61,373 bases of DNA, from assembly GCA_015066975.1 (NCBI GenBank), contig SVNI01000002.1, forward strand, positions 63,204 to 124,576, in the 5' to 3' direction. The notes beneath the pieces are model-generated. The model did not search any database. It was not told the DNA's origin and saw only the letters and a list, made by a program, of their open reading frames with translations. The translations under genes and the position numbers were made by a program. The stretch is from Ruminococcus sp. GTDB lineage: Bacteria; Bacillota; Clostridia; Oscillospirales; Ruminococcaceae. This document shows positions 16,510-25,209 of the stretch, in pieces. The stretch's first letter is position 1. Each line of letters opens with the position of its first letter.

Positions 16510-16594
16510 AAACAATGGCGTTTCGGATGTGCAGAATTATCCACAGAATGAAAAAACTGTGCTTGTCTGTTTGTCCGAAACGTCATTGTTTTTT
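16510..16594 (+). promoter_or_regulatory. Leader attenuator of glutamine synthetase
   Basis: Eighteen-base inverted arms (16510-16527 and 16574-16591, one wobble) enclose 46 bases and are followed by a run of six T (16589-16594), just ahead of the ribosome site. This is a terminator inside the mRNA leader, so the gene is probably controlled by antitermination. Within the loop, shorter pairs such as TGTG/CACA (16528-16531 with 16541-16544) or CACAG/CTGTG could form alternative hairpins. I cannot tell whether a protein, tRNA or metabolite acts on it. Confidence 0.7.
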
Positions 16595-16616
16595 GATTTT
16601 CAAGGAGGTTTTTCTA

Positions 16617-18704
16617 ATGGGAAATAATTCAGTTGCCGAATACTTCGGCTGTAATGTGTTCAATGATGTTGTTATGCGCGAAAGACTGCCGAAATATGCT
16701 TACAAGGCTGTTGTCAAGACAAAGCAGTTCGGTACAGCACTCAGCCCGGAAGTGGCTGATGTCGTTGCCAATGCCATGAAAGACTGGGCTATCGAAAAGG
16801 GCGCAACACATTATACACACTGGTTTCAGCCGATGACAGGCGTGACTGCGGAAAAGCATGATGCTTTCATTTCCCCTGCACCTCACGGACAGGTCATTCT
16901 GGAATTTTCCGGAAAGGAATTAATCAAGGGCGAACCGGACGCTTCTTCGTTCCCGTCAGGCGGTCTCCGCGCAACATTTGAAGCAAGAGGCTATACGGCA
17001 TGGGACCCGACTTCTGATGCTTTTATCAAAGATGATTCTCTGTACATTCCGACAGCATTCTGTTCTTATACAGGTGAAATTCTTGACAAGAAAACCCCTC
17101 TGCTCCGTTCTATGGAAGCCGTCAACGAACAGGCACTGAGAATCCTGAGACTGTTCGGCAATACCAAGGCAACCAGAGTTATGACAACGGTAGGGCCGGA
17201 ACAGGAATATTTCTTAGTAGACAAGAAATATTATGACCAGAGAGAAGATTTAGTCATTACCGGACGCACCCTGTTCGGCGCAAAACCCCCGAAGGGTCAG
17301 GAACTGGAAGACCACTACTTCGGCAATATCAAGCAGAGAGTTTCCGACTTTATGAAAGATTTGGATAAAGAACTCTGGAAACTGGGCATTTATGCCAAAA
17401 CAAAGCATAACGAAGTTGCCCCCGGTCAGCATGAATTAGCTCCTGTGTTCACGACTTCCAATATTTCTGCTGACCATAACCAGCTTACAATGGAACTGAT
17501 GAAGAAAATTGCTTTGAAACATGGCCTTGTATGCCTTCTGCATGAAAAGCCGTTTGCCGGCATCAACGGTTCGGGCAAGCACAATAACTGGTCTATGTCC
17601 TCCAATGACGGACAGAATCTGCTTGACCCCGGCGACACACCGCAGGAAAATATGCAGTTTCTGACGTTCCTGTGTGCCATCATCAAAGCAGTTCACGAAT
17701 ATGCTCCTCTGCTGAGACTTTCTGCTGCTTCTGCCGGAAATGACCACAGACTTGGCGCAAATGAAGCCCCTCCGGCTATTGTTTCCATGTTTATCGGTTC
17801 GGAACTGGAAGAAGTTATCGAAGCTCTGGAAAACGGCAAGAAATATGTTTCCAGCACTGCTGAATTTGATATTGGTGTTGATGCGCTCCCGAACTTCAAG
17901 AAAGACACTACCGACAGAAACAGAACTTCCCCGTTTGCATTCACCGGCAACAAGTTTGAATTCAGAATGCTGGGTTCTGCTGACTCCATCTCCTGCACCA
18001 ACACTATCATGAATACCATCATGGCAGAAGAACTGAGTCAGTTTGCTGATGAACTCGAAAAGGCAGATGATTTCAACAAATCTCTGAAAGCCCTGCTTGT
18101 CAGAACCATCAAGGAACACAAGCAGATTATCTTCAACGGCAACGGCTATTCTGACGAATGGATTGAAGAAGCCAAACGCCGTGGTTTGCCGAATCTGGTT
18201 TCCACGGTTGACTGCGTTCCGCTTTATACCAGACCGGAATATGTTTCTATCTTTGAGAAATTCAAAGTCTACACTAAAATCGAGCTGGAGTCCAGAACAG
18301 AAATTCTGCTGGAAAATTACAGCAAAGTCATCAATATCGAAGCACTCACCATGCTTGATATGACCAGAAAGCAGATTCTTCCTGCGGCTGTCAGTGTAAC
18401 AAAGAAAATCTGTGATGCTGCGCTTTCCAAGAAAGAGCTGGGCATTGACAATGCTTTTGAAGTGGGCTATGCTTCCAGACTTTCTGCGCTGACTTCCGGC
18501 ATTTCGGATGCAGTACGCGTTCTGGATGAAAAAGTCATTGCTGCACAGGGCATTGAAGATATCGAAGCAACTGCTAAATTCTGCCGTTCTGATGTCTTTG
18601 TTGCTATGCAGAACCTGCGCTGTCTGGTGGATGAACTGGAGACCAATGTTTCTGCAAAAGACTGGCCGATGCCGTCTTATGTTGACCTGCTGTTTACTGT
18701 TTGA
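16617..18704 (+). CDS. glnN: Type III glutamine synthetase
   Basis: 695 residues, the size of GSIII, much longer than GlnA (about 450). It makes glutamine from glutamate, ammonia and ATP, probably as a large cytosolic oligomer. The start at 16617 has AAGGAGG eight bases upstream. Recognisable parts are the GSIII N-terminus ([20 protein letters not shown]), [23 protein letters not shown], the catalytic [15 protein letters not shown] and the ATP-site [11 protein letters not shown], plus [16 protein letters not shown]. The gene sits alone between its leader attenuator and a terminator. Its substrate supply connects to aconitase and IDH in the same window. Confidence 0.97.
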   Translation: MGNNSVAEYFGCNVFNDVVMRERLPKYAYKAVVKTKQFGTALSPEVADVVANAMKDWAIEKGATHYTHWFQPMTGVTAEKHDAFISPAPHGQVILEFSGKELIKGEPDASSFPSGGLRATFEARGYTAWDPTSDAFIKDDSLYIPTAFCSYTGEILDKKTPLLRSMEAVNEQALRILRLFGNTKATRVMTTVGPEQEYFLVDKKYYDQREDLVITGRTLFGAKPPKGQELEDHYFGNIKQRVSDFMKDLDKELWKLGIYAKTKHNEVAPGQHELAPVFTTSNISADHNQLTMELMKKIALKHGLVCLLHEKPFAGINGSGKHNNWSMSSNDGQNLLDPGDTPQENMQFLTFLCAIIKAVHEYAPLLRLSAASAGNDHRLGANEAPPAIVSMFIGSELEEVIEALENGKKYVSSTAEFDIGVDALPNFKKDTTDRNRTSPFAFTGNKFEFRMLGSADSISCTNTIMNTIMAEELSQFADELEKADDFNKSLKALLVRTIKEHKQIIFNGNGYSDEWIEEAKRRGLPNLVSTVDCVPLYTRPEYVSIFEKFKVYTKIELESRTEILLENYSKVINIEALTMLDMTRKQILPAAVSVTKKICDAALSKKELGIDNAFEVGYASRLSALTSGISDAVRVLDEKVIAAQGIEDIEATAKFCRSDVFVAMQNLRCLVDELETNVSAKDWPMPSYVDLLFTV

Positions 18705-18730
18705 TTCAGACTTCAAATCAAAAATACCAT

Positions 18731-18770
18731 GCACCGTCCGGATAATTTTTCCGGACGGTGCTGTTTATTT
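18731..18770 (+). terminator. Terminator of glnN
   Basis: Arms GCACCGTCCGG (18731-18741) and its complement (18751-18761), then TGTTTATTT. Confidence 0.9.
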
Positions 18771-18805
18771 ATCATAAATTTTCTTCTGAAATTTTTGATT
18801 TTTTA

Positions 18806-18834
18806 TTGCAATTATTTAAAAAATATGATATAAT
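18806..18834 (+). promoter_or_regulatory. Promoter of the first diguanylate cyclase gene
   Basis: TTGCAA (18806-18811), 17-base spacer, TATAAT (18829-18834). The leader of about 37 bases is too short for a c-di-GMP riboswitch. Confidence 0.85.
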
Positions 18835-18877
18835 AATTCTATAGCTTGACCCATCTACGCACAGAGGTATCAAAACA

Positions 18878-20719
18878 ATGATGAAAACAAAACGTACACA
18901 TTTGTGGGCACTGATACTGACAGTTTTTCTTTTGCTTGCACTGGTTCTGATTTTCATACTGTTCCGGAATCAGCTCAATAAAAAATTGCAGGAAACTGCT
19001 GAAACACAGCTTGCTCTCAATGCTTCTGCTATCTCGGCAGTATTCTATACCAAACTGGATGACCAGCTTACTATGCTGGAATCACAGGCAAGATATTTCC
19101 AGACAATTGACCTTTCAGACTACAATGACATGAAAAATACCATTTTGTCAACCAAAGGTATCGGAGGTTTTAAAACCATTGGTGTTGCAAATTCTTCCGG
19201 CGCAACCATCAATTATAACGGCACATCTTCCGGCAATATCTATCTGAACGATTACTATCAGGAAGCTATGCAGGGCGAAAATGCAATTTCTGAATCTACC
19301 ATCATTGATGAAGAGGGTGATGAAGTGCTTGTTCTGGCAGTCCCTATCCGGAGAGTGGACGGCATCAGCGGTGTCATCTACGGTACTTTTACCAAAAGCA
19401 CCCTGAATTCGATTATTGATTCTGTCAGTTCTTCGGAAGAAGATGCACATTTGCTGATTAATGCAGACGGTGAACTGCTTGCCAAAACCAGCAGTTCTTC
19501 TATCAGCCGGACGGCTTCTCTGCTGGAAGATGTCATTCCGGATGCCATGCTTCCGGCAGACGGCAGTTCTAAAATATTATATTATAATGTAAACGGGAAG
19601 AAATATCTTGCTGTGCTTGTGCCTATCGGCATACATGACTGGTATTTTGCCAACATTCTGCCGGAATCGGTAGTTTCTCAGCAGTCCTCACAAATTATGA
19701 TTTATGTTGTTCTGACAGTAGTCGGTGTTATTGCAGTATTCGGCATTGCTCTGCTCTATATCCTGTCACTGCTCCGCAGGAACGACCGCATTTCTGATGC
19801 CAATGAACGTTTCCGCCTTGCCGCCGCACAGTCGCATAATATCATCTTTTCCTATGACTACAAATCTCACTTCATGACTATTGAAGGCAATGCACAACTG
19901 ATTATCCCCCATATCAAGCCGGAATATTCCCTCAGCGATATAGAAAGCTTCCTGAAGCTGATTCATCCGGAAGATGCCAACATCCGCAGTCAGTTCAATT
20001 CCATTCCCAAAATGGAACAATCGGCTTTTCTCAGCGAATTTCGCCTGAAATGCACCGATTCCAATTACTACTGGTTCAGGATGAATGCTTCTGTCATCCG
20101 TGACGAACACGGAAAGCCTGCACAGCTTATCGGCAGTCTGTTCAACGTAGACGAACAGATGAACAAAGAAATGAAACTTATCGAACGCGCTGAAACCGAT
20201 TCCCTTACCGGACTGCTCAACAAAGGGGCATTTCATACCAAGCTCTGCAAAATTCTGGAAGAACGTGAAGATACTTCCATTCTGGCATTATTTATTATTG
20301 ATTTGGATAATTTCAAAGCTGTCAATGATAATCTCGGTCATGCTATGGGAGACCAGGTGCTTTCTGATGTTGCTGACAAACTAAGTGTTATTTTCGGGAA
20401 CAAAAACATTGTCGGGCGTATCGGCGGTGATGAATTTGCTGCTTTCCTGCTGATTGAAAATGCAGAACCTTCCAAAGCTAAACAGCTCATCACACAGAAA
20501 GCTTCCCTGATATGCGAACGGCTCAAAGAAAATTACAATGCCTATAAACTGGAAGTCCATGTTTCTGCCAGTGTGGGCATTGCCATCTGTCCCCGGCACG
20601 GCTCGGCTTATGATGTATTATACAAAAAAGCAGATACTGCCCTGTATCATGTCAAAAAGAACGGAAAACATATTTACGCATTCTATCAGGAGGAAGAACA
20701 TCATGAAGAAGAAATATAA
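18878..20719 (+). CDS. Membrane diguanylate cyclase (sensor, PAS, GGDEF)
   Basis: 613 residues. Transmembrane helix at about 12-30, an extracytoplasmic dCache-like sensor (about 40-260) and a second helix (about 275-297). A PAS-like domain follows (about 305-425, ending WFRMNASVIRDEHGKPAQLIGSL), then a GGDEF domain (about 440-605) with DSLTGLLNKGAF, DLDNFKAVND and the intact active site GRIGGDEF. It should make c-di-GMP in response to an external signal. No EAL domain and no obvious RxxD inhibitory site before GGDEF. Its 3' end overlaps the start of a TRAP-type binding lipoprotein by 17 bases, so the two are translated together. Confidence 0.93.
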   Translation: MMKTKRTHLWALILTVFLLLALVLIFILFRNQLNKKLQETAETQLALNASAISAVFYTKLDDQLTMLESQARYFQTIDLSDYNDMKNTILSTKGIGGFKTIGVANSSGATINYNGTSSGNIYLNDYYQEAMQGENAISESTIIDEEGDEVLVLAVPIRRVDGISGVIYGTFTKSTLNSIIDSVSSSEEDAHLLINADGELLAKTSSSSISRTASLLEDVIPDAMLPADGSSKILYYNVNGKKYLAVLVPIGIHDWYFANILPESVVSQQSSQIMIYVVLTVVGVIAVFGIALLYILSLLRRNDRISDANERFRLAAAQSHNIIFSYDYKSHFMTIEGNAQLIIPHIKPEYSLSDIESFLKLIHPEDANIRSQFNSIPKMEQSAFLSEFRLKCTDSNYYWFRMNASVIRDEHGKPAQLIGSLFNVDEQMNKEMKLIERAETDSLTGLLNKGAFHTKLCKILEEREDTSILALFIIDLDNFKAVNDNLGHAMGDQVLSDVADKLSVIFGNKNIVGRIGGDEFAAFLLIENAEPSKAKQLITQKASLICERLKENYNAYKLEVHVSASVGIAICPRHGSAYDVLYKKADTALYHVKKNGKHIYAFYQEEEHHEEEI

Positions 20720-21770
20720 TCTGATTTTCATTGCCGCGGCTCTGCTGGTTTTCACCGGATGCCAGTCAGTTTCCGATTCATCCAGCCAGAATGAACCCGC
20801 CTTGAAATCAGAAGAAACTATCGTCGAAACCCAAACAGTCAAATCTGAAATCTCCTATCCGCTGACCATCCGCGCCGGATATTCCACTGCTCCTGATGAC
20901 CCCAGAGGCATTGCACTGGAATCCTTTCAGAAAACTGTCGAAGCACAAACCGACGGAAATATTCTGATTGCACTCTATCCCTCCGGCGAACTCGGAAGCG
21001 ATTCCGAATTAATCGAACAAATGATTACTGGCAATGTTGATATGACTGTTTCCAGTGCCGGAAACTACGCACTCTATGCAACCAGAGTCGGCATTTCTGC
21101 CCTGCCGTTCCTGTTTGAGAATTTTGAATCCGCATGGGAATTTATCGACAGCCCTCTGATGCAGGAATTAAGTTCAGACCTCGAAAGCTATAACATGCAT
21201 GTTCTCACCTATTTTGATAACGGTTTCCGCTGTGTCACCACTTCCGAAAAAGTAGGCGCAGTCAACAGTGTCGAAGATATGAAAGGCCTCAACATCCGCA
21301 CACCGGAAAATCAAATTGTGATGGAAACCATGTCCGCACTCTCCGCCAATCCGAAAAGCTATCCGTTCGCTGAACTCAAACAGGCACTTGCAGACGGCAC
21401 ATTCGACGCACAGGAAAACCCGATTCCTGTCATCTATAACAACAAACTTTACGAAGTACAGAAATATCTTTCCGTTACCAATCACAGCTATGATGCAATG
21501 CCTTTAACCATCCGGCAGGATATCTGGGAAAATCTCACTCCCGAATATCAGGAAATTATTTCTTCTGCCGCAAAGGATGCCGGCGCACAGAACCGTACGC
21601 TCGTCAAACAGCAGACCGCTGATTTTGTCAAGAAACTCGAAGATGCCGGTATGGAAATCGTCTACCCCGATTTGAAGCCCTTTCAGGAAGCCACTTCCGG
21701 CGTGAAAGAAATGTTCTCTGCTGTCTACGGACAAGACCTGCTTGATTATCTCGAAAATGAAATCAAATAA
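20703..21770 (+). CDS. TRAP-type solute-binding lipoprotein (DctP family)
   Basis: 355 residues from the ATG at 20703, with GGAGGAAG seven to fourteen bases upstream; longer in-frame readings run inside the previous gene. A lipoprotein signal ends in FTGC (Cys about residue 19). The mature part is DctP-like: IRAGYSTAPDDPRGIALESF, YPSGELGSDSELIEQMITGNVDM, FRCVTTSEKV, MKGLNIRTPENQI and AQENPIPVIYNNKLYEVQKYL, with the conserved Arg for the substrate carboxylate probably in NIRTP. DctP proteins normally deliver organic acids to DctQM, but no DctQ/DctM gene is here. The overlap with the diguanylate cyclase gene suggests it may serve as an extracellular sensor subunit. Confidence 0.9.
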   Translation: MKKKYNLIFIAAALLVFTGCQSVSDSSSQNEPALKSEETIVETQTVKSEISYPLTIRAGYSTAPDDPRGIALESFQKTVEAQTDGNILIALYPSGELGSDSELIEQMITGNVDMTVSSAGNYALYATRVGISALPFLFENFESAWEFIDSPLMQELSSDLESYNMHVLTYFDNGFRCVTTSEKVGAVNSVEDMKGLNIRTPENQIVMETMSALSANPKSYPFAELKQALADGTFDAQENPIPVIYNNKLYEVQKYLSVTNHSYDAMPLTIRQDIWENLTPEYQEIISSAAKDAGAQNRTLVKQQTADFVKKLEDAGMEIVYPDLKPFQEATSGVKEMFSAVYGQDLLDYLENEIK

Positions 21771-21778
21771 TCTGATAC

Positions 21779-21812
21779 AAAAAAATCCGCTCCGATTTCC
21801 GGAACGGATTTT
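21779..21812. terminator. Bidirectional terminator between dctP and rpsI
   Basis: Arms of about 14 bases with one unpaired position, an A-run on the left and TTTT on the right, between converging genes. Confidence 0.8.
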
Positions 21813-21840
21813 GAATATTTCTTTGATAAGAACAGAAAAC

Positions 21841-22242
21841 TTATCTCTTGGAAAACTGCGGTGCACGACGAGCAGCTTTGAGACCGTATTTCTTTCTTTC
21901 CTTCATTCTGGGGTCACGTGTCAGGAAACCTGCGCTCTTGAGTGCCGGACGAAGGTCAGCATCATACTGAAGCAGGGCACGGGAAATGCCGTGACGGATT
22001 GCACCAGCCTGACCTGTTACGCCGCCGCCTGCTACTGTGCAGATAACGTCAAACTTTTCGAGTGTATCTGTCAGGTTCAGAGGCTGACGAACGATTAATT
22101 TCAGTGTTTCCAGTCCGAAATAATCATCAATTGTTCTGCCGTTGATAATGATATTGCCGTTGCCGGGAACTAATCTTACTCTGGAAACGGAATGTTTTCT
22201 TCTGCCTGTACCATAGTGGTATGCAACTTTCGGTTCGTACAT
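21841..22242 (-). CDS. rpsI: Ribosomal protein S9
   Basis: 133 residues. Small-subunit protein whose C-terminal tail reaches the P site. Shows [22 protein letters not shown] at the N-terminus and the basic C-terminal [24 protein letters not shown] with the final lysine-arginine that contacts tRNA. It follows rplM by 19 bases in the conserved L13-S9 operon. AGGAGG precedes the start. Confidence 0.98.
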   Translation of the reverse strand: MYEPKVAYHYGTGRRKHSVSRVRLVPGNGNIIINGRTIDDYFGLETLKLIVRQPLNLTDTLEKFDVICTVAGGGVTGQAGAIRHGISRALLQYDADLRPALKSAGFLTRDPRMKERKKYGLKAARRAPQFSKR

Positions 22243-22261
22243 TTATGTTTGCCTCCTTTGA

Positions 22262-22690
22262 TTAAAATTCGTAAACTTCGGGCTTCTGAGCAGCGTGCTT
22301 GTGTTCTGCACCTTTTACGGTACGCAGACGCTTGAGCTGATTTGCACCCTGTGTATTGTGGGGCAGCATACCTGTAACAGCGATTGTCATAGCTCTTTCA
22401 GGATTTTCTGCCATTAATTTCTTATAAGAAATTTCCTTGATACCGCCAATCCAGCCGGTGTGCCAGTAGAACTTCTTCTGTTCGAGCTTTTTACCAGTCA
22501 GGATAGCTTTTTCGCAGTTGATGATGATAACATGGTCACCGCAGTCAGCATGGGGTGCAAAAGTGGGCTTGTGCTTGCCTCTGAGCAGGACAGCAGCCTG
22601 TGCAGCCACACGACCGAGGGGCTTATCTGTTGCATCTAAAATATACCATTTACGGCTGATTTCATTTGCCTTCGGCATTGTAGTAGACAT
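22262..22690 (-). CDS. rplM: Ribosomal protein L13
   Basis: 142 residues from the ATG at 22690 (GGAGG eight bases upstream); an in-frame codon five residues earlier overlaps that site and is unlikely. Family stretches: KWYILDATDKPLGRVAAQAAVLLRGKHKP, DHVIIINCEKAILTGKK and MLPHNTQGANQLKRLRTVKGAEHKH. It begins the rplM-rpsI operon and is preceded by a structured leader and a consensus promoter. Confidence 0.98.
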   Translation of the reverse strand: MSTTMPKANEISRKWYILDATDKPLGRVAAQAAVLLRGKHKPTFAPHADCGDHVIIINCEKAILTGKKLEQKKFYWHTGWIGGIKEISYKKLMAENPERAMTIAVTGMLPHNTQGANQLKRLRTVKGAEHKHAAQKPEVYEF

Positions 22691-22730
22691 GAAATTTTCC
22701 TCCATTTTATTTTAAATTTTTAAGAGAATC

Positions 22731-22780
22731 CATGCTTGCGGAGTTTATCGGGCACGGGGATACCGGATAGGGCAAGCATG
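22731..22780 (-). ncRNA. Structured leader of rplM (L13-leader-like)
   Basis: Between promoter and rplM the minus transcript forms a hairpin from arms 22772-22780 and 22731-22739 (nine perfect pairs) with an inner GC-rich loop. An L13 leader RNA that mediates autoregulation is known from Firmicutes, and position and size fit. I cannot confirm the consensus by eye. Confidence 0.5.
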
Positions 22781-22821
22781 AGCATTGACAGCCGGTTATT
22801 CTGCAATGCCATACAATTTAT

Positions 22822-22850
22822 ATTATAACTGCTTTTTCCGGACTTGTCAA
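22822..22850 (-). promoter_or_regulatory. Promoter of the rplM-rpsI operon
   Basis: Minus strand TTGACA (22845-22850), 17-base spacer, TATAAT (22822-22827): exact consensus. Confidence 0.92.
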
Positions 22851-22885
22851 GTATTTTTTTCAAATTTATGCAAATTTTTTTGATT

Positions 22886-23026
22886 TCAATCGACAGAAGC
22901 GATAAAACCGGAATGAGGATATAATTTTATTTCATGCGGAGTATCTTCACGGAACAGAACGTTATATTTTGCATAATCTTTTCGGGAAATCTGAGAAATA
23001 TATTCTTCATTATCATCTGTTCTGCT
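22886..23026 (-). pseudogene. Possible coding remnant without a start codon
   Basis: On the minus strand a frame of about 47 codons reads plausibly as protein (DDNEEYISQISRKDYAKYNV, then LFREDTPHEIKLYPHSGFIA and SVD) and stops at 22886-22888. It follows TTGACA-N16-TATAAT-like boxes but has no ATG, GTG or TTG at its start. It may be the tail of a lost gene. The rest of 22691-23147 holds promoters and the rplM leader only. Confidence 0.25.
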
Positions 23027-23084
23027 ATTTTTATTATAGCAGATAAAAAAATTTTGTCAAATCAAAATTTTTTTGAAAAAACAC

Positions 23085-23113
23085 TTGACAAATCAAAAAA
23101 AATATGCTATTAT
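23085..23113 (+). promoter_or_regulatory. Promoter of tRNA-Pro
   Basis: TTGACA (23085-23090), 17-base spacer, TATTAT (23108-23113), about 35 bases before the tRNA. Confidence 0.88.
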
Positions 23114-23147
23114 ATAAAAGATGGGTCGCCATCAATACCCCGTAAGG

Positions 23148-23224
23148 TCTGGGTGTGGCGCAGTTGGTAGCGCGCTACCTTGGGGTGGTAGAGGCCGTGG
23201 GTTCAAGTCCCGTCACTCAGACCA
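23148..23224 (+). tRNA. tRNA-Pro (anticodon GGG)
   Basis: 77 bases including an encoded CCA. The acceptor stem pairs TCTGGGT with ACTCAGA (one G-T). The D arm has GCGCAGTTGGTAGCGC; the anticodon stem CTACC/GGTAG encloses TTGGGGT, giving anticodon GGG; the T arm is GTGGGTTCAAGTCCCGT, close to consensus. The 3' end is the border of an atypical gene segment. Confidence 0.95.
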
Positions 23225-23229
23225 TATTA

Positions 23230-23264
23230 GCACCCCAATTTTGATACAATCGAAGTTGGGGTGC
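23230..23264 (+). terminator. Hairpin after tRNA-Pro
   Basis: Nine-base arms 23230-23238 and 23256-23264 followed by an AT-rich stretch without a clean T-run. It probably ends the tRNA transcript. The rest of 23265-23491 shows no feature I can support. Confidence 0.55.
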
Positions 23265-23491
23265 ATTATTCTGCCTAAATGCTGATAATACGCTGATTTT
23301 TATGGCAATTGGAAACGATAGAGAGTATAACAGGGCGAAAATGCGGAAATAAACCTCAAAAGTCAATGATAGCAGGAGTAATCGTTGATTTTTGTAACGA
23401 AACGCAAAAAATCTGGAAACAGGCATAAAAATAGGGCTGTGTACGTGCCGATTCCTAACAAGTAACAAAAAAGGGGGGGTATATTATATTT

Positions 23492-24601
23492 TTGAATATC
23501 AAATCATTCGGTGCTGTTGGTGACGGAAAAGCCGATGACACCGAGGCGCTGAAAAAGGCACTTGCTTCGGGAATGCCAGTATATTTTCCTACTGGCATCT
23601 ACCTTGTACATCAGCAGCTCACAGCCGACAGACTCTCGGTGTATTGGTACGGAGCAGGCAGCAGCAGTGTGATACGGCTGCTGCCAAATATAAATGCTGA
23701 TAGAGTGACCTCGTTCAGAAATTGTGAGGTATTTGATATGCGCCTTCTACTGTTGCGTGACTGTGGCGAGGTTGAGTTGCATGACCTGACACTCGATGCA
23801 AATAAGGAGGCGTTTGCAAGTGATGTGTATGGAGTTGGGTCTTCTAGGAATGATTACACGACTTGCCTGGATATTCACCATGCGGCATCTGCTGTCCTGA
23901 CGGGTGTTACCTGTTGTGGCGGATTGATTGAAGGTGCCTATATTCTCGCTGCAAAGAAGCTACAGATTGATCACTGTTCTTTCATGGATAACGGCTTTTA
24001 TCGCCATGATGCATCGGGATTGCAAATAGACGGGCAGATGGCTGAATCCGCCGAAGTTCATATTACCGGTTGCGAATTTAGCAGAAACGGTTTTAACGGA
24101 CTGGAATTGACAGGCGTAAAGGGTGCAGACATTCGCGATGTTTTGTGCAGAGAAAATGGCTTTGATGGAATTGCTTTCTGGGATGGTAGTAGTTGCTGTC
24201 AGGTATCAGGGGCACTTTTGGAAGGCAACAAACGAGCGGGTGTTACATTTAGGCGTAATCATTCTGCCGGAGTATTGGATGTGATGCAGGACTCCACAAG
24301 ATTCTGCACGGAAAATGTTCTGGAGGAAATTGTTACCATTGGAAACAGATATGGCATTCATTGGGGATGCGCATCGCAAATCAAAATTCACAACTGGCAC
24401 GGTTCGGATGCGTATTCGCATGGAGTTTGTTTTCTGTATCCCGACAGAGATATTACCGCACGGCTTTCAAATGTCCATCTCTCACCGACAGAGGGCGATA
24501 TCTGGAATCCTGTGTTTACTCCCGAAGATGGGGAGTTTTATAAAGAATATGGTGCTGTGCCGTGTAGTAATCCCAGAAGGTTCAGACTTGTATATGAATA
24601 A
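23492..24601 (+). CDS. Right-handed beta-helix protein (pectate-lyase-3/tailspike type)
   Basis: 369 residues. It starts at a TTG (23492): the protein reads NIKSFGAVGDGKADDTEALKKA after it, which is exactly how the Pectate_lyase_3 fold begins. A G-run lies about 12 bases upstream as a poor ribosome site. Later text shows beta-helix turns with repeated Asn and Gly (HCSFMDNGFYRHDASGLQID, FSRNGFNGLELTGVKGADI, CRENGFDGIAFWDGSS, RYGIHWGCASQIKIHNWHGSDA). Such folds occur in polysaccharide lyases and phage tailspikes. No signal peptide, so it is not obviously secreted. It uses GAG and TTG codons more freely than its neighbours and sits right behind a tRNA, suggesting transfer. Confidence 0.8.
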   Translation: MNIKSFGAVGDGKADDTEALKKALASGMPVYFPTGIYLVHQQLTADRLSVYWYGAGSSSVIRLLPNINADRVTSFRNCEVFDMRLLLLRDCGEVELHDLTLDANKEAFASDVYGVGSSRNDYTTCLDIHHAASAVLTGVTCCGGLIEGAYILAAKKLQIDHCSFMDNGFYRHDASGLQIDGQMAESAEVHITGCEFSRNGFNGLELTGVKGADIRDVLCRENGFDGIAFWDGSSCCQVSGALLEGNKRAGVTFRRNHSAGVLDVMQDSTRFCTENVLEEIVTIGNRYGIHWGCASQIKIHNWHGSDAYSHGVCFLYPDRDITARLSNVHLSPTEGDIWNPVFTPEDGEFYKEYGAVPCSNPRRFRLVYE

Positions 24602-24735
24602 ATGGTACGGATAGGCATTACAGCCCACTCTCTTTATCAGATCGGTTAGACACCATTTTTTGTCTGAATATGACTATCCAAATTTACCCTCCTAACTATT
24701 TCAATAGGAAACGATGGCTTTTACCCAAACAAAAA

Positions 24736-24765
24736 ATGCACCCTCCGAAATAACAGAGGGTGCAT
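24736..24765 (+). terminator. Hairpin after the beta-helix gene
   Basis: Ten-base arms 24736-24745 and 24756-24765, then TGTAT; a likely weak terminator. The bases 24602-24735 hold nothing I can support. Confidence 0.55.
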
Positions 24766-24792
24766 TGTATCAAAATAAGCGTTTTTAGCCAT

Positions 24793-24826
24793 AAAAAACA
24801 AGCTGATTTATTCAGCTTGTTTTTTT
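24793..24826 (-). terminator. Terminator of the GT2-GtrA operon
   Basis: Arms around ACAAGCTGA with an A-run at 24793-24798 on the minus side and a T-run 24820-24826 on the plus side; the stop codon of the last operon gene is inside the loop. It probably acts in both directions. Confidence 0.8.
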
Positions 24827-25209
24827 GTTTTTTCATGATTCTTAATCAGACTTATCAGAGCGCATATCGTCAGGATGCTCCCGACAATCGGATAAACAAT
24901 TATCATCCGGTTCGTTGTTCCGTAAATATCAAGCACACCTTTGAAAATGCTCCCGATTGTGAACGTTGCAATTGCAGAATTCCAGAGATTCAGAAAGATA
25001 CCGTCCGGCTGAATCCGTTTCAGTGCCAGAATACTGTAAAGCAGTGCGCCCATGCCTAACGGAATCGCAAAGGCATAAATCATATAATAAGAGTAGACTT
25101 CATGACTGAAATGTTCGTAAACCGCCCCGAAAAATGCAAACCATGCCGAAACTATCAGATTTCCGAGAATGTGTTTCAGCAGTCTGTTATCCGATGTATA
25201 CAATGTCAC
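24808..25209 (-). CDS. Hypothetical membrane protein, 133 residues
   Basis: Four transmembrane helices: about residues 13-32, 40-60, 72-92 and 102-121. No family recognised. The gene starts 23 bases inside the upstream phosphodiester glycosidase gene, so it is translationally coupled to it. It ends at a bidirectional terminator. It may help move or hold the glycan handled by its operon partners. Confidence 0.75.
   Translation of the reverse strand: MTLYTSDNRLLKHILGNLIVSAWFAFFGAVYEHFSHEVYSYYMIYAFAIPLGMGALLYSILALKRIQPDGIFLNLWNSAIATFTIGSIFKGVLDIYGTTNRMIIVYPIVGSILTICALISLIKNHEKTKKQAE

Noticed and set aside
17436..18734. 432-residue minus-strand frame inside glnN
   Set aside because: It is the antisense shadow of the conserved glutamine synthetase gene.
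18835..18877. c-di-GMP riboswitch before the first diguanylate cyclase gene
   Set aside because: The leader between promoter and start is only about 40 bases, too short for a GEMM element.
22934..23170. 78-residue plus-strand frame before tRNA-Pro
   Set aside because: It runs into the tRNA, lacks a ribosome site and reads as low-complexity AT-rich translation.
23217..23468. 83-residue minus-strand frame between tRNA-Pro and the beta-helix gene
   Set aside because: It overlaps the tRNA end and has no ribosome site or protein-like features I can support.
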